A stretch of 64,000 nt of DNA from Mycobacteriales bacterium (GCA_018376445.1 JAHABL010000010.1:1-64000), one strand, 5' to 3'. Numbered from the stretch's first letter, positions 41,351-50,723 are shown. Made by a program: numbers and translations. Notes: generated from the letters alone by a model not told the origin.

Positions 41351-43961
41351 AGAAACCGACCGCGCCATCCAACGCGCCCAGCAGCTCGAAGCCACCGGCA
41401 CCGCCAGCGAAGACAGCGACAGCGACGTCCTGCGCTCCACCGGCACCATGGCTATCGCCACCCTCCTCAGCCGCATCACCGGCTTCATCAAAGCCACCCT
41501 GCTGGGTGCCAGCCTCGGCGCTGCCGTGTTCTCCTCCTTTAACTCCGCCAACCAGCTTCCCAACCTCGTCACCGAGATCGTCCTGGGCGCCGTGCTCACC
41601 AGCCTGGTGGTGCCCGTGCTGGTGCGCGCAGAAAAGGAGGACCCGGACCACGGCGCCTCCTTCATCCGCCGGCTCATCACCGTGTCCAGTGTGCTGCTCA
41701 TTGTGGTGACGGTGGTGTGCGTGGCTGCCGCGCCGCTGCTCACCCGCCTCAGCCTGGACCCCGGCGGCAAAGTGAACGTCTACCAGGCCACCAACTTCGC
41801 CTACCTGGTGTTGCCGCAGATCTTCTTCTACGGCATATCCGCCCTGCTCATGGCCATCCTCAACACGAAGGGTGTGTTCAAGCCGGGGGCGTGGGCGCCC
41901 GTGTGGAATAACATTGTTGTCCTCTTTTTCGTCACCCTCTACTGGGTGATTCCCGGTGGTCTGGCCCCCAACGACAACGGCTCCTTCACCAACATCCACA
42001 TGCTCATTCTGGGCTTGGGCGCCACCCTGGGTGTGGTGGTGCAGGCGGTCGTGCTCATTCCGCCACTCCGCAAAATTGGTATTGACCTGCGCCCCGAGTG
42101 GGGTATCGATAGCCGCATTAAGCAGTTCGCGGGGATGGGCATCGCCATTGTGGTGTATGTGGCCATCAGCCAGGCCGGCTATTTCGTCACTAACCGCATC
42201 GCCTCTATGGCCGATAATGCGGCACCGGGCGTGTATTCGCAGGCGTGGCTGCTGCTGCAGATGCCCTACGGCATTATTGGGGTGACGCTGCTTACGGCCA
42301 TCATGCCGCGGCTGTCCCGCAACGCCGCCGACAACAACACGAAGGGTGTGGTGCGGGACCTCACCGTCGCCACCAAACTCACCATGATCGGCATCCTGCC
42401 CGTTGTGGTGTTCATGCTGGTGTTCGGCCCGGAGATCGGGGTGGCACTGTACGCCTACGGGCGATTCTCGGTGTCAGCAGCGACCGCCATTGGGTTGACG
42501 GTGGCACTGTCCGCGTTCACGCTGATCCCCTACAGCATTGTGCTGCTCCATCTACGCGTCTTCTACGCCCGCGAGCAGGCCTGGACGCCCACCTTCATCA
42601 TCATCGCCATCACCACCACGAAGATTATTTTGTCGAGCTTGGCGATCACCATGGCACCCAATACGGAGTCGGTGGTGATTCTGCTGGGTGTGGCCAACGG
42701 CTGTGCTTTCATTGCCGGCGCTGGCATCGGTGCCTACCTGCTGAAACGCAGTATTGGGACGCTGAATTCGCGGGAGGTGCTGCACACCTGCGTGTGGGTG
42801 CTGGGGGCGTCGCTGGTGGCCGTTGCGGTGGCGTTTGGGGTGGACCACATTCCGTTTATCCGCAACCTGTCCGACCAGTTGGGCTCCGGCGGCATGATCA
42901 TTCGGGTGATTATTGCCGGGCTGCTACTGGTGGGCATTACTGTGCTTATTCTGTCGCTCAGCCCCCTGCCGGAGGTGGGGACGCTGGAGCGGCTGTTGGC
43001 ACGCCTGCCCGGGCCGGGTGGCCGCTACTTTGGGCGGCGGGCCTCTTCCCGCTCCAGCACCACTGGGGCTGCCTCGGGGGTAGCTATTGATGAGCATGTT
43101 CCCGACCAGCTCAACGAGGCCCTGGAGTTGACCGCGGGCGGCACCAGCCCCTTGACTACCCGGATTTCCCTTCCGAAGTTGGCCCCGGTGGCTGGCTACC
43201 TGCTGCCCGGCGCTTACGTGTGCGACGGCCGCTACCGGCTGGTGTCCTACAAGGGTAAGAATGCTGAAGGGGAGGTGACGTGGCTGGCGACGGATAGCCA
43301 GCAGCCTGGCAAGCGGGTGATTTTGGTGACGGCGGCCGACAAGGTTATTCGCGTTCCGCAGCCGGTGGAGACGGCGCTGGTTGCTACGGCGGAGGTGCCG
43401 GTCGCGGAGCAGGCAGAGGCGCAGGCGCGGGCCGAGGCGCACGCTCGGGCTGATGCGCGGGCGCAGGAGCGAGCTGAAGTGCAGGCCGACGCAGAGGCGC
43501 CCGCACAGACCGACAGTCAGGCGCAGGATGAAGCGCAGACGCCGACCGGAACTGAGGCGCGGGCCGAGGAAGCGCCGCAAGCCGAGGAAGATACCCTCAC
43601 CAGCAGCAGTGGTGACGGTGCCAACTCTCTCAACATGGCCATGAACGAGGACGGCGCGACCGCCGACAGCACTCCCCTGGAAACCATCAACGTGGTGGAG
43701 GAAACTACCCCCCACAATGTCCACCACACCTCGCCGCTACGCTTCTTTGTGGCCTCACTGGTGAGCATCGCCCTAGCCACCGGCATCGGCGCTGGCCTTT
43801 TCGCCGCCCTACACAACCCTCTAGCCGGCGTCGAGGACCTCCACCGCACCACCACCCAAACACAATCGCATCCCCAGCCGCAAACCCAAACAGAGTCTCA
43901 ACCGCAGTCTCAACCGGAGACCCAGCAGCTCCCCCAGGACACCTCCCACAAGCCTTCCTAG
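41343..43961 (+). CDS. murJ: Lipid II flippase MurJ with reduced C-terminal pseudokinase region
   Basis: An 872-residue MviN/MurJ protein. Residues about 30-550 form the 14-helix MOP-type flippase that exports lipid-linked peptidoglycan precursors. After it, residues near 625-660 (GRYRLVSYKG to KRVILVTA) look like only the first strands of the kinase-like domain that mycobacterial MviN uses to bind FhaA. Instead of a full domain an Ala/Glu/Gln-rich low-complexity stretch follows (about 680-760). A last membrane helix near 800-820 and a Gln/Thr/Pro-rich external tail end the protein. It overlaps the DUF6049 gene by 8 bp. Confidence 0.92.
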   Translation: MSKETDRAIQRAQQLEATGTASEDSDSDVLRSTGTMAIATLLSRITGFIKATLLGASLGAAVFSSFNSANQLPNLVTEIVLGAVLTSLVVPVLVRAEKEDPDHGASFIRRLITVSSVLLIVVTVVCVAAAPLLTRLSLDPGGKVNVYQATNFAYLVLPQIFFYGISALLMAILNTKGVFKPGAWAPVWNNIVVLFFVTLYWVIPGGLAPNDNGSFTNIHMLILGLGATLGVVVQAVVLIPPLRKIGIDLRPEWGIDSRIKQFAGMGIAIVVYVAISQAGYFVTNRIASMADNAAPGVYSQAWLLLQMPYGIIGVTLLTAIMPRLSRNAADNNTKGVVRDLTVATKLTMIGILPVVVFMLVFGPEIGVALYAYGRFSVSAATAIGLTVALSAFTLIPYSIVLLHLRVFYAREQAWTPTFIIIAITTTKIILSSLAITMAPNTESVVILLGVANGCAFIAGAGIGAYLLKRSIGTLNSREVLHTCVWVLGASLVAVAVAFGVDHIPFIRNLSDQLGSGGMIIRVIIAGLLLVGITVLILSLSPLPEVGTLERLLARLPGPGGRYFGRRASSRSSTTGAASGVAIDEHVPDQLNEALELTAGGTSPLTTRISLPKLAPVAGYLLPGAYVCDGRYRLVSYKGKNAEGEVTWLATDSQQPGKRVILVTAADKVIRVPQPVETALVATAEVPVAEQAEAQARAEAHARADARAQERAEVQADAEAPAQTDSQAQDEAQTPTGTEARAEEAPQAEEDTLTSSSGDGANSLNMAMNEDGATADSTPLETINVVEETTPHNVHHTSPLRFFVASLVSIALATGIGAGLFAALHNPLAGVEDLHRTTTQTQSHPQPQTQTESQPQSQPETQQLPQDTSHKPS

Positions 43962-44003
43962 CGAGCACTCCCGTCCCGTCTTTTCCGGGCCTTTCACCGG
44001 CCA

Positions 44004-44063
44004 TCTCCTAGCCCAGCCTTTTACCCATTTGAGCCAGGCCGTCCACACTCTCCTAGCCCAGCC
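44004..44063. repeat. Direct 15-bp repeat after murJ
   Basis: TCTCCTAGCCCAGCC occurs at 44004-44018 and 44049-44063. The murJ-sigM spacer (43962-44303) is otherwise T-rich in its first half and shows no further gene or clear hairpin; it must hold the sigM promoter, which I could not pinpoint. Confidence 0.5.
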
Positions 44064-44303
44064 CAGTACCCTCGCTCATCCACTTTTTCAGCCCTAAAAT
44101 TCTTTTTTCGGTCCTCTTTTTCATGCACAAATATGTACTCTTACCTGCGGTAACATCTCCGCATTTCGCCTCCTGGGGGCCCATCACCGCAAATCTAGCT
44201 CCCCCACGGATGTACGCGTGTTCCTAAAGTAGTACGCAACAAGGGTGCTCCACCACTCGACACGGCCTCTCCACCGTGCGGCGTCATGCTTTCAGGACCT
44301 ACC

Positions 44304-44858
44304 ATGCTTAGCTCTGTCGAAGAGCGTTTCCTGCCTAACGACATGTTCGCGACCCACCGCGACCTGTTCGACACTTTCGACGCCAACACTGGCCTCTACC
44401 GCACCATCGCCTACAGCATCTGCCGCAACCACGACGACGCTGAAGATGCGTTGCAAGACGCCTGCGTGAACCTGCTTTCCCGCAAACTCCCCCGACGCGG
44501 CTCCAACCTGGTTCAGTGGGTTGCCCGTGTTGTTACCAACGCCGCTATCGACCACCAACGCCGCCTCCACCGCCACCCCACCTCCGAACTCTGCGAAGGC
44601 TTCGATCAGCCCCTCTGCGATTGCACGGACTGGCCCCTCGTGGACGGCTACAACTACAGCGTGGAGCAGATGCTCAAAGAACTCCCCACCGATCAGCGCG
44701 AAGCCATCTTCCTCGTGGACGTTATCGGCTTCACCCTGCAGGAAACCGCCGAGCTGGTAGGCGCGCCCCTCGGCACTGTCAAGAGCCGCCGTAACCGCGC
44801 CCGCGCTCGCCTTGTTCGGTCTGCCGCCCAGGACGCTCTCCTCCTCCAGAGTGCCTAG
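44304..44858 (+). CDS. sigM: ECF sigma factor SigM
   Basis: A 184-residue group IV sigma factor: region 2 (LYRTIAYSICRNHDDAEDALQDACVNLL) and region 4 (LKELPTDQREAIFLVDVIGFTLQETAELVGAPLGTVKSRRNRARARLV). Position between murJ and trxB equals sigM of mycobacteria and corynebacteria, where it responds to oxidative or disulfide stress and controls trx genes. The ATG at 44304 has AGGA about 8 nt upstream; one at 44286 is less likely. The anti-sigma gene that normally follows (Rv3912 position) is absent: only 109 bp separate its stop from trxB. Confidence 0.88.
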   Translation: MLSSVEERFLPNDMFATHRDLFDTFDANTGLYRTIAYSICRNHDDAEDALQDACVNLLSRKLPRRGSNLVQWVARVVTNAAIDHQRRLHRHPTSELCEGFDQPLCDCTDWPLVDGYNYSVEQMLKELPTDQREAIFLVDVIGFTLQETAELVGAPLGTVKSRRNRARARLVRSAAQDALLLQSA

Positions 44859-44967
44859 TTGCCGGCTGCCCCTGGAAGGTTTTCCTATACCCCGTAGGGA
44901 ATAAATGCTCGGGGGTACCCGTTTCACTAAAATGAGAACAACACATCGATCTCACAGAAGGACAATC

Positions 44968-45912
44968 GTGGCTGAGAAAACTCCCGACACTGTCGCTGAC
45001 GTTATCATTGTTGGCTCCGGTCCGGCCGGCTACACTGCCGCCATCTATGCCGCCCGCGCAGAATTAGAACCCATTGTGTTTGAAGGTTTCGCCGCTGGTG
45101 GCCTCCTCATGAACACCACGGTCATCGAAAACTTCCCCGGCTTCCACGAAGGTATCGAAGGCCCCAAGCTTATGGAGGAAATGCGCGGCCAAGCCGAACG
45201 CTTCGGCGCTGAACTCCGCACGGAAGAAGTCGATAAGATCGACCTCACCGGAGAGATCAAAACCGTTGAATCCCTTGGGGTTACCTATGGAGCCAAGACC
45301 ATCATCCTGGCCATGGGCTCCGCTCCCCGCTACCTCAACGTTCCCGGCGAAGAAGAATTCAAAGCCCGCGGTGTCAGCGCCTGCGCCACCTGCGACGGCT
45401 TCTTCTTCAAAGACAAGGACATCGCTGTCGTCGGCGGTGGCGACTCCGCCATGGAAGAAGCCACCTACCTCACTCGCTTCGCCAAGTCCGTCACCCTCAT
45501 CCACCGCCGCGATGAGTTCCGCGCCAGCCCCATCATGTCCGAACGCGCCGAAGCCGACCCCAAGATCCGCTTCCTCATGAACTCCGTCATCGACGAGGTA
45601 CAGGGCGAGAACACCCTCAACAACCTCCGCATCAAGAACACCGTCACCGGTGAACTCAGCGACCTCCCCGTCGAAGGCCTATTCGTCGCCATCGGCCACG
45701 ACCCACAGTCCCAGCTGGTCCGCGACCAGGTTGAGGTTGACGCCAAGGGCTACGTAAAGGTGGACGGCCGCAGCTCCCGCACTAACATTGACGGCGTTTT
45801 TGCCTGCGGCGACCTTGTCGACGACCACTACCAGCAGGCCGTTACCGCCGCCGGCTCCGGCTGTGTCGCCGCCCTAGATGCTCAAGCCTGGCTGATGAAC
45901 CACCCCTCCTAA
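44968..45912 (+). CDS. trxB: Thioredoxin reductase
   Basis: A 314-residue flavoenzyme that passes electrons from NADPH to thioredoxin. FAD loop GSGPAGYTA at 16-24, redox pair CATC at 139-142, NADPH loop GGGDSAMEEA near 156, and the C-terminal CGD motif (VFACGDLVDDHYQQA). The GTG at 44968 is chosen because AGAAGGAC lies 5-6 nt upstream and the FAD domain starts at once; the open frame continues 63 bp upstream without support. trxA follows after 115 bp. Confidence 0.95.
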   Translation: MAEKTPDTVADVIIVGSGPAGYTAAIYAARAELEPIVFEGFAAGGLLMNTTVIENFPGFHEGIEGPKLMEEMRGQAERFGAELRTEEVDKIDLTGEIKTVESLGVTYGAKTIILAMGSAPRYLNVPGEEEFKARGVSACATCDGFFFKDKDIAVVGGGDSAMEEATYLTRFAKSVTLIHRRDEFRASPIMSERAEADPKIRFLMNSVIDEVQGENTLNNLRIKNTVTGELSDLPVEGLFVAIGHDPQSQLVRDQVEVDAKGYVKVDGRSSRTNIDGVFACGDLVDDHYQQAVTAAGSGCVAALDAQAWLMNHPS

Positions 45913-46027
45913 CTGGCACACCGCCGGCGAGGCACAGCACGCCCCTCGCACGCTTCCCTCGCCCATCGCATTGCCACGACATTTATCTCTATTCCACATC
46001 GTTCGATTGCACTAAAGGAGATCTCCG

Positions 46028-46351
46028 ATGTCCGACACCATCACCGTCACCTCCAACAACTTCCGTTCCGTCGTCGCTGAAGCCGAACTTCCTGTCCTGG
46101 TGGACTTCTGGGCAACCTGGTGCGGCCCCTGCCAGGCCGTCGGCCCCGTCATCGACGAGATTGCCACCGAAAACAAGGACAAGCTGGTAGTGGGCAAGGT
46201 CAACGTCGACGAGCAGCAGGCCCTCGCCCAAATGTTCGGCGTCATGTCCATCCCCACCATGCTCCTCTTCAAGGACGGCAAGGTCGCCAAGACCCTCACC
46301 GGTGCCCGGCCCAAAGCCGCCATCATGGCCGCCATTAAGGACGAACTGTAA
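46028..46351 (+). CDS. trxA: Thioredoxin
   Basis: A 107-residue thioredoxin with the active site WCGPC at 31-35, DFWATWCGPCQ context and the cis-proline MSIPTMLLF. It is the reductant for cytoplasmic disulfides and partner of the adjacent reductase. AAAGGAGA lies 7 nt before the ATG, so it may be expressed from its own signals as well as from trxB. Confidence 0.97.
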   Translation: MSDTITVTSNNFRSVVAEAELPVLVDFWATWCGPCQAVGPVIDEIATENKDKLVVGKVNVDEQQALAQMFGVMSIPTMLLFKDGKVAKTLTGARPKAAIMAAIKDEL

Positions 46352-46406
46352 ACATCGGCCCATCTGTTCCACCCCTTGCGGGTTGGTGACGAGTCCATGA
46401 CGGGCT

Positions 46407-46446
46407 AACCAAGCGGCACGGGTTGTGCGACCCGTGCCGCTTGGTT
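46407..46446. terminator. Strong terminator hairpin after trxA
   Basis: A perfect 17-bp stem: AACCAAGCGGCACGGGT (46407-46423) and its complement (46430-46446) around a 6-nt loop, 55 bp after the trxA stop, followed by GTGTGCTATTTGG. It separates the trxBA unit from cwlM. Confidence 0.8.
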
Positions 46447-46518
46447 GTGTGCTATTTGGCCTAACCTTTTAAGATTGAACTAAGCCATTCTTGTGTCTGG
46501 TGCGCTAGGAGACTCATC

Positions 46519-47646
46519 ATGACAGAACCCCGCACGAACCCCTCCACCCCCGGAGACGTGCGTCAGCAGCTCATTGAGCTGGGTTTTGTTGTGAATGCCG
46601 AGGACGACCTCACCACTGCCATCTGCGCCTTTCAGCAGCAGCGGGGGCTCGTTGTCGACGGCCACGTGGGCCCCATGACCCGCCGCGCCCTCTCCGAAGC
46701 TAGCCACAAACTGGGCTGTCGCGTCCTCAATTTCATGCCCACCAACCTTATGTTCGGTGACGACGTTGCTACCCTCCAGGACTCCCTCCAAGAGCTGGGT
46801 TTCTACACCAGCCGGATCGACGGCGTTTTTGGCCCCAACACTCACGTTGCCCTGCTGAACTACCAGCGGGAGTTTGGCCTCTCTGCTGACGGTATCTGCG
46901 GCCCCGCCACCCTCCAGTCGCTTAGCCGGCTGGGTCGGCGCGTTACCGGCGGTTCCCCCTCCAACATTGTGGAACAGGAGATTGTTCGCTCGTCCGGTCC
47001 GAGTTTGTCCGGCAAACGCATTATCTTGAACCCGCATGTGTATAACGGCACTGGCCAGTATGGGGAGTTGCTGCCGGAGGATATTGCGGACCTGCACGAC
47101 GAAGTGGTGTGGGATATAGCGAACCGTATTGAGGGCCGCATGATGGCGTTGGGTGTGGAAACGTTTATCACTCACCCGCGCGGTGGAGATATTTCCCCGG
47201 ATAGTGCCGCCCAGATGGCGAACCAGGTTGATGGCGACTTGATGATCACCATGGAGTGCGACGTCTACCCTAACGACTTGGCCAACGGTGTGGCCACATT
47301 CTTCTTCCGCAATAGCCACGGCAAAGTGAGCGCGGTCGGTAAGCTACTTGCCCAGTTTGTGCAGCGTGAGGTGGTGGCCCGTACCGGGCTGACGGATTGT
47401 CGTTCGCATGGTCGCACGTGGGATGTGCTGCGGTTGACCCGTATGCCGTCGATTTGTGCCTCGCTGGGCTACATTACGAATAAGCATGACCGTGAACTAC
47501 TGTTGTCTGCGGAGGGTCGTGACGCGATAGCCGAGGGCATTGTGGTGGCTGTGAAGCGGCTTTATCTGATGAATGACGACACGCTGTCTACTGGGTCTTT
47601 CACTTTCGCTGAGCTTCTTGAAGTGGAGCGCAAGAGCCTCCGCTAG
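46519..47646 (+). CDS. cwlM: Amidase-like peptidoglycan regulator CwlM
   Basis: A 375-residue protein with two peptidoglycan-binding repeats (VVDGHVGPMTRRAL and IDGVFGPNTHVALLNYQREFGLSADGICGPATLQSL) and a C-terminal N-acetylmuramoyl-L-alanine amidase fold (about 160-370). The first zinc-ligand region reads ILNPHVYN and a later one DCRSHGR. In M. tuberculosis the cytoplasmic homologue (Rv3915) does not act as a hydrolase but activates MurA when phosphorylated; lack of a signal peptide fits that here. AGGAG lies 7 nt before the ATG. Confidence 0.88.
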   Translation: MTEPRTNPSTPGDVRQQLIELGFVVNAEDDLTTAICAFQQQRGLVVDGHVGPMTRRALSEASHKLGCRVLNFMPTNLMFGDDVATLQDSLQELGFYTSRIDGVFGPNTHVALLNYQREFGLSADGICGPATLQSLSRLGRRVTGGSPSNIVEQEIVRSSGPSLSGKRIILNPHVYNGTGQYGELLPEDIADLHDEVVWDIANRIEGRMMALGVETFITHPRGGDISPDSAAQMANQVDGDLMITMECDVYPNDLANGVATFFFRNSHGKVSAVGKLLAQFVQREVVARTGLTDCRSHGRTWDVLRLTRMPSICASLGYITNKHDRELLLSAEGRDAIAEGIVVAVKRLYLMNDDTLSTGSFTFAELLEVERKSLR

Positions 47647-47721
47647 CCGGGGTTCCGCTAGCCGGCACGTTCGCTGCGTAACACCCACGCTAATCGGCGC
47701 CAGCACTGCGTGACGCCTTTG

Positions 47722-48630
47722 CTAGTCGGCGTTTCCGCTTACCGACACGTGCCGTACTCTCCGACGCTCGTCTCTTGTTCGCTCGTCTCTCTTAAGCGCT
47801 CGCTTCACTGAATTTCCAGCCTCAGTGTCGCTTTGCGTTGTGGTCGCGGTGCCGGGTCCTGGTGTTACCTCTGTCCTGGCTCCTGCTCGCGCCTCTGTCC
47901 TGGCTCCTGGTGTCGCTTCAGCTTCGGTTCTTGTTTTCGCTCCGGCATCAGCTCCAGCTCCGACCGGTACGCGTTCGGTTTCATAGGTGATGAGTTCAAT
48001 CATCCGGTCGACATACCGTTGATCCAGTGCCGCTTTCACGGACTGCTGCCACAGGTTGCGTTTATCGACGTCCATGCGCCAGCGGGACACCCGCGGATGC
48101 GGCACAATCTCTTTGAAACCACAGGCCGACAACACGTCTCGCGTGGGAATGCAGAGGTGGTCAAGAGCGGATTTGGTATCCGCGTCCCGCGCATAGGATC
48201 CCGCATCCCCTTCCCTACCGAAGGCCTCCACGGCCCGAACGCCGCGGTCGCGCAGATCCGCCACAGCTGCATTAATGAGTCTCACGTAGGCCATGACGGA
48301 GCGGTATTCGTCAGTGATGTAGACGTGGCTCAGCACCATGGCGTCGGGGTTGACGGGTCCACTGGGGAGCAGTTTGTGGCGTGGGATGTAGTTTGGGGGT
48401 GCGTAGAGAACGAGTCCGACGGCACGTTCGTCTGCTACGAGCACTTGCCCGCAGACGCCCCATTCGAGGAGAACGGCGGAGAGCCATGCTTCTTTTTCGA
48501 AGGAGTCATCGTAGCCGCGCTCGATGTGTCCGGGCTCGCGGTCGGTTTCCCAAAAGGCGCAGACGCGGGAGTGGTGAGGTAGCTCCTCGACCATGGAGAG
48601 TTCGAGCGGCACGATGCGTAAATCTGCCAC
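47722..48630 (-). CDS. GNAT-like protein next to parB (Rv3916c-like)
   Basis: A 302-residue protein. Its central part (about 60-180) has the feel of an N-acetyltransferase fold (VADERAVGLVLYAPP, MVLSHVYITDEYRSVMAYVRLINAAVADLRDRGVRAVEAFG), and it occupies the position of Rv3916c between cwlM and parB. The last 70 residues are an Ala/Thr/Glu/Arg-rich tail. The GTG at 48630 is preferred because AAGGAGG precedes it by 5-6 nt. A perfect 27-bp palindrome lies 32 bp upstream. The substrate is unknown. Confidence 0.7.
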   Translation of the reverse strand: MADLRIVPLELSMVEELPHHSRVCAFWETDREPGHIERGYDDSFEKEAWLSAVLLEWGVCGQVLVADERAVGLVLYAPPNYIPRHKLLPSGPVNPDAMVLSHVYITDEYRSVMAYVRLINAAVADLRDRGVRAVEAFGREGDAGSYARDADTKSALDHLCIPTRDVLSACGFKEIVPHPRVSRWRMDVDKRNLWQQSVKAALDQRYVDRMIELITYETERVPVGAGADAGAKTRTEAEATPGARTEARAGARTEVTPGPGTATTTQSDTEAGNSVKRALKRDERTRDERRRVRHVSVSGNAD

Positions 48631-48661
48631 AGTGGCCTCCTTCCCGGTCTGTTTTGCCCCA

Positions 48662-48688
48662 TTTTCGTCACTGTCACAGTGACGAAAA
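48662..48688. promoter_or_regulatory. Perfect 27-bp palindrome upstream of the GNAT-like gene
   Basis: TTTTCGTCACTGT at 48662-48674, a central C, then the exact complement at 48676-48688. A one-base centre cannot form an RNA hairpin loop, so it reads as a protein-binding operator. It sits 32 bp before the GTG start and 59 bp after the parB stop. The binding protein is unknown. Confidence 0.6.
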
Positions 48689-48746
48689 AACCTAGAGTAC
48701 TTACACCTTTGTATTTTTGCTGTTTTTTGGCTATTTTGTGCTATTT

Positions 48747-49775
48747 TCATCCAAGGCTGTTGAGCAAATCGATGATGCGTTGTGCATCCTCGACATCACC
48801 AAAGTCGATGACGATTCGACCCTTCTTCCGGCCCATCGCTACCTTCACTGTCGTGTCGAGAGCGTCGGAGAGACGGGTCGCCCCGGCTTTAATGCTGGCC
48901 GGAATCTCCGCCTTTGCCACAGCCTTCTTCGGCGCAGTCGTTTTCCCCCCATTGTTGAGGAGTGTGACTGCTTCTTCAGTCTGCCGAACAGAGAGACCCT
49001 CGGCCACAATGCGAGCAGCGAGTGCTTCTTGGCCGCTACTTCCGGTCTTTACACCGAGGAGGGCGCGCGCATGCCCAGCAGAAAGAACACCCGCTGCAAC
49101 CCGACGCTGTACTGGCACCGGCAGTTTGAGGAGGCGGATCATATTGGTGACGACCGGTCGTGATCGTCCGATTTTGTCGGCGAGCTGTTCATGCGTCACG
49201 TCGAACTCTTCCAGCAGCTGTTGATAGGCTGCTGCTTCTTCTAGCGGGTTCAGCTGCACGCGGTGAATGTTCTCGAGGAGCGCGTCACGCAGCATTTCTG
49301 AATCGTCAGTCTGGCGGACTATCGCCGGAATGGTCTCCAGGCCGGCTTTTTGGCTGGCACGCCAGCGTCGTTCGCCCATGATAATTTCGTAGGTTTTGGG
49401 CGCAATTTCCCGCACTACGATGGGCTGTAAGAGTCCGAATTCCTTGACGGAGTGCACTAGCTCGTTCATGGCATCTTCGTCGAAGACGGTGCGCGGCTGC
49501 TTCTCGTTGGGACGGATGGAGCCGATGGGGATGTCACGATACACGGCACCCACGGGACGCGTTTTTGCTTTCTTGGCAGCTGTTGCTGCTGCCGTACGGC
49601 TGTTATCGCCAGACTTTTTTGGTGCCTGGCGGGTGCCAGCGTCAGTCTCCCGATTGCCGGAACCCATGATGATGTCTGCTGCCGCGTCTCCGAGGCGGGG
49701 GCCGGCGGGGCGATCATCTGTGGGGATGAGGGCAGCTAGTCCGCGTCCGAGCCCACCATTACGCTTCTTCGCCAT
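48747..49775 (-). CDS. parB: Chromosome partitioning protein ParB
   Basis: A 342-residue CTPase/DNA-binding clamp: N-terminal KKRNGGLGRGLAALIP, the ParB/Srx block (IPIGSIRPNEKQPRTVF, IMGERRWRASQKAGLETIPAIVR), the helix-turn-helix that reads parS (EEFDVTHEQLADKIGRSRPVVTNMIRLLKLP) and a C-terminal dimerisation region (KKGRIVIDFGDVEDAQRIIDLL). An Ala/Thr/Lys-rich linker lies near 45-70. It shares one base with the parA stop (TAATG). Confidence 0.97.
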   Translation of the reverse strand: MAKKRNGGLGRGLAALIPTDDRPAGPRLGDAAADIIMGSGNRETDAGTRQAPKKSGDNSRTAAATAAKKAKTRPVGAVYRDIPIGSIRPNEKQPRTVFDEDAMNELVHSVKEFGLLQPIVVREIAPKTYEIIMGERRWRASQKAGLETIPAIVRQTDDSEMLRDALLENIHRVQLNPLEEAAAYQQLLEEFDVTHEQLADKIGRSRPVVTNMIRLLKLPVPVQRRVAAGVLSAGHARALLGVKTGSSGQEALAARIVAEGLSVRQTEEAVTLLNNGGKTTAPKKAVAKAEIPASIKAGATRLSDALDTTVKVAMGRKKGRIVIDFGDVEDAQRIIDLLNSLG

Positions 49776-50686
49776 TAATCTTCTCCGACTTCTTCACGAT
49801 ATTCTTCTTCCTCACGGGCACCACGCATGATGATTTCGCGGGCTGCCTCTAGGTATGTCTTGGCACCGGTAGAGCCCGGGTCAAATTGGATGACCGTTTG
49901 GCCAAATCCGGGGGCTTCAGACACCTTCACGGAGCGCGGAATAATGGTGTCGAGGACGATTTCGCCAAAGTGGTTGCGCACTTCGGAGGCCACTTGATCG
50001 GCAAGCTTGGTGCGACCATCAAACATGGTCAGAAGAATCGTGGACAGATGCAGATTCTTATTGAGGTGCATCTGAATGAGGTTGATGTTGTTGAGGAGCT
50101 GTCCCACGCCCTCAAGTGCGTAGTATTCACACTGAATGGGGAGCAGGATCTCATTAGCTGCCACCATTGAGTTAATGGTCAGGAGGCCGAGTGACGGCGG
50201 ACAGTCGATAAAGACAAAATCCACATCGAGTTCGTCGAGATAATCATCGTCGAGGGCATCCTTCAGACGGTTTTCCCGTGCCACCATTCCGACAAGTTCA
50301 ATCTCAGAACCCGCGAGATCAATTGTTGCGGGTACAACAAACACGTTCTCGCCAGCTGTAGATTTCTGTACGCATTCTTCGAGCTTGCAGTCCCCCAGTA
50401 GAAGTTCGTAGCTCGATGGTGTCCCTGATCGATGCTCTGCTCCTAGTGCGGTAGACGCGTTTCCCTGTGGGTCGAGATCGACGACGAGCACGCGCATCCC
50501 GTAGAGTCCAAGTGCAGCCGCAAGGTTTACTGCAGAGGTGGTCTTTCCGACGCCACCTTTTTGGTTGGCGACAGAGAGCATTCGACGGAATGCAGGGCGC
50601 GGCAGATCGTCGAGATCCATTCGGTGAATGATTCGAGATGCGCGCTCAGCTGCTTCCGCGATGGGAGTATCGGAGTAGCTGCTCAT
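49775..50686 (-). CDS. parA: Chromosome partitioning ATPase ParA
   Basis: A 303-residue deviant-Walker ATPase with KGGVGKT at 43-49, DLDPQGNAST, and the later D-x-P block VFIDCPPSLGLLT. Together with ParB it moves the replicated origins apart. The start at 50686 (MSSYSD) is chosen by homology; the frame continues upstream only into a parS site. parB follows with a one-base overlap. Confidence 0.96.
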   Translation of the reverse strand: MSSYSDTPIAEAAERASRIIHRMDLDDLPRPAFRRMLSVANQKGGVGKTTSAVNLAAALGLYGMRVLVVDLDPQGNASTALGAEHRSGTPSSYELLLGDCKLEECVQKSTAGENVFVVPATIDLAGSEIELVGMVARENRLKDALDDDYLDELDVDFVFIDCPPSLGLLTINSMVAANEILLPIQCEYYALEGVGQLLNNINLIQMHLNKNLHLSTILLTMFDGRTKLADQVASEVRNHFGEIVLDTIIPRSVKVSEAPGFGQTVIQFDPGSTGAKTYLEAAREIIMRGAREEEEYREEVGED

Positions 50687-50707
50687 CTTTGCAATAGTCC
50701 TTTTGTG

Positions 50708-50723
50708 TGTTTCACGTGAAACT
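50708..50723. promoter_or_regulatory. parS site upstream of parA
   Basis: TGTTTCACGTGAAACT matches the universal parS sequence TGTTTCACGTGAAACA in 15 of 16 positions, 22 bp upstream of the parA start, so ParB binding here may also regulate parAB. Confidence 0.85.
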
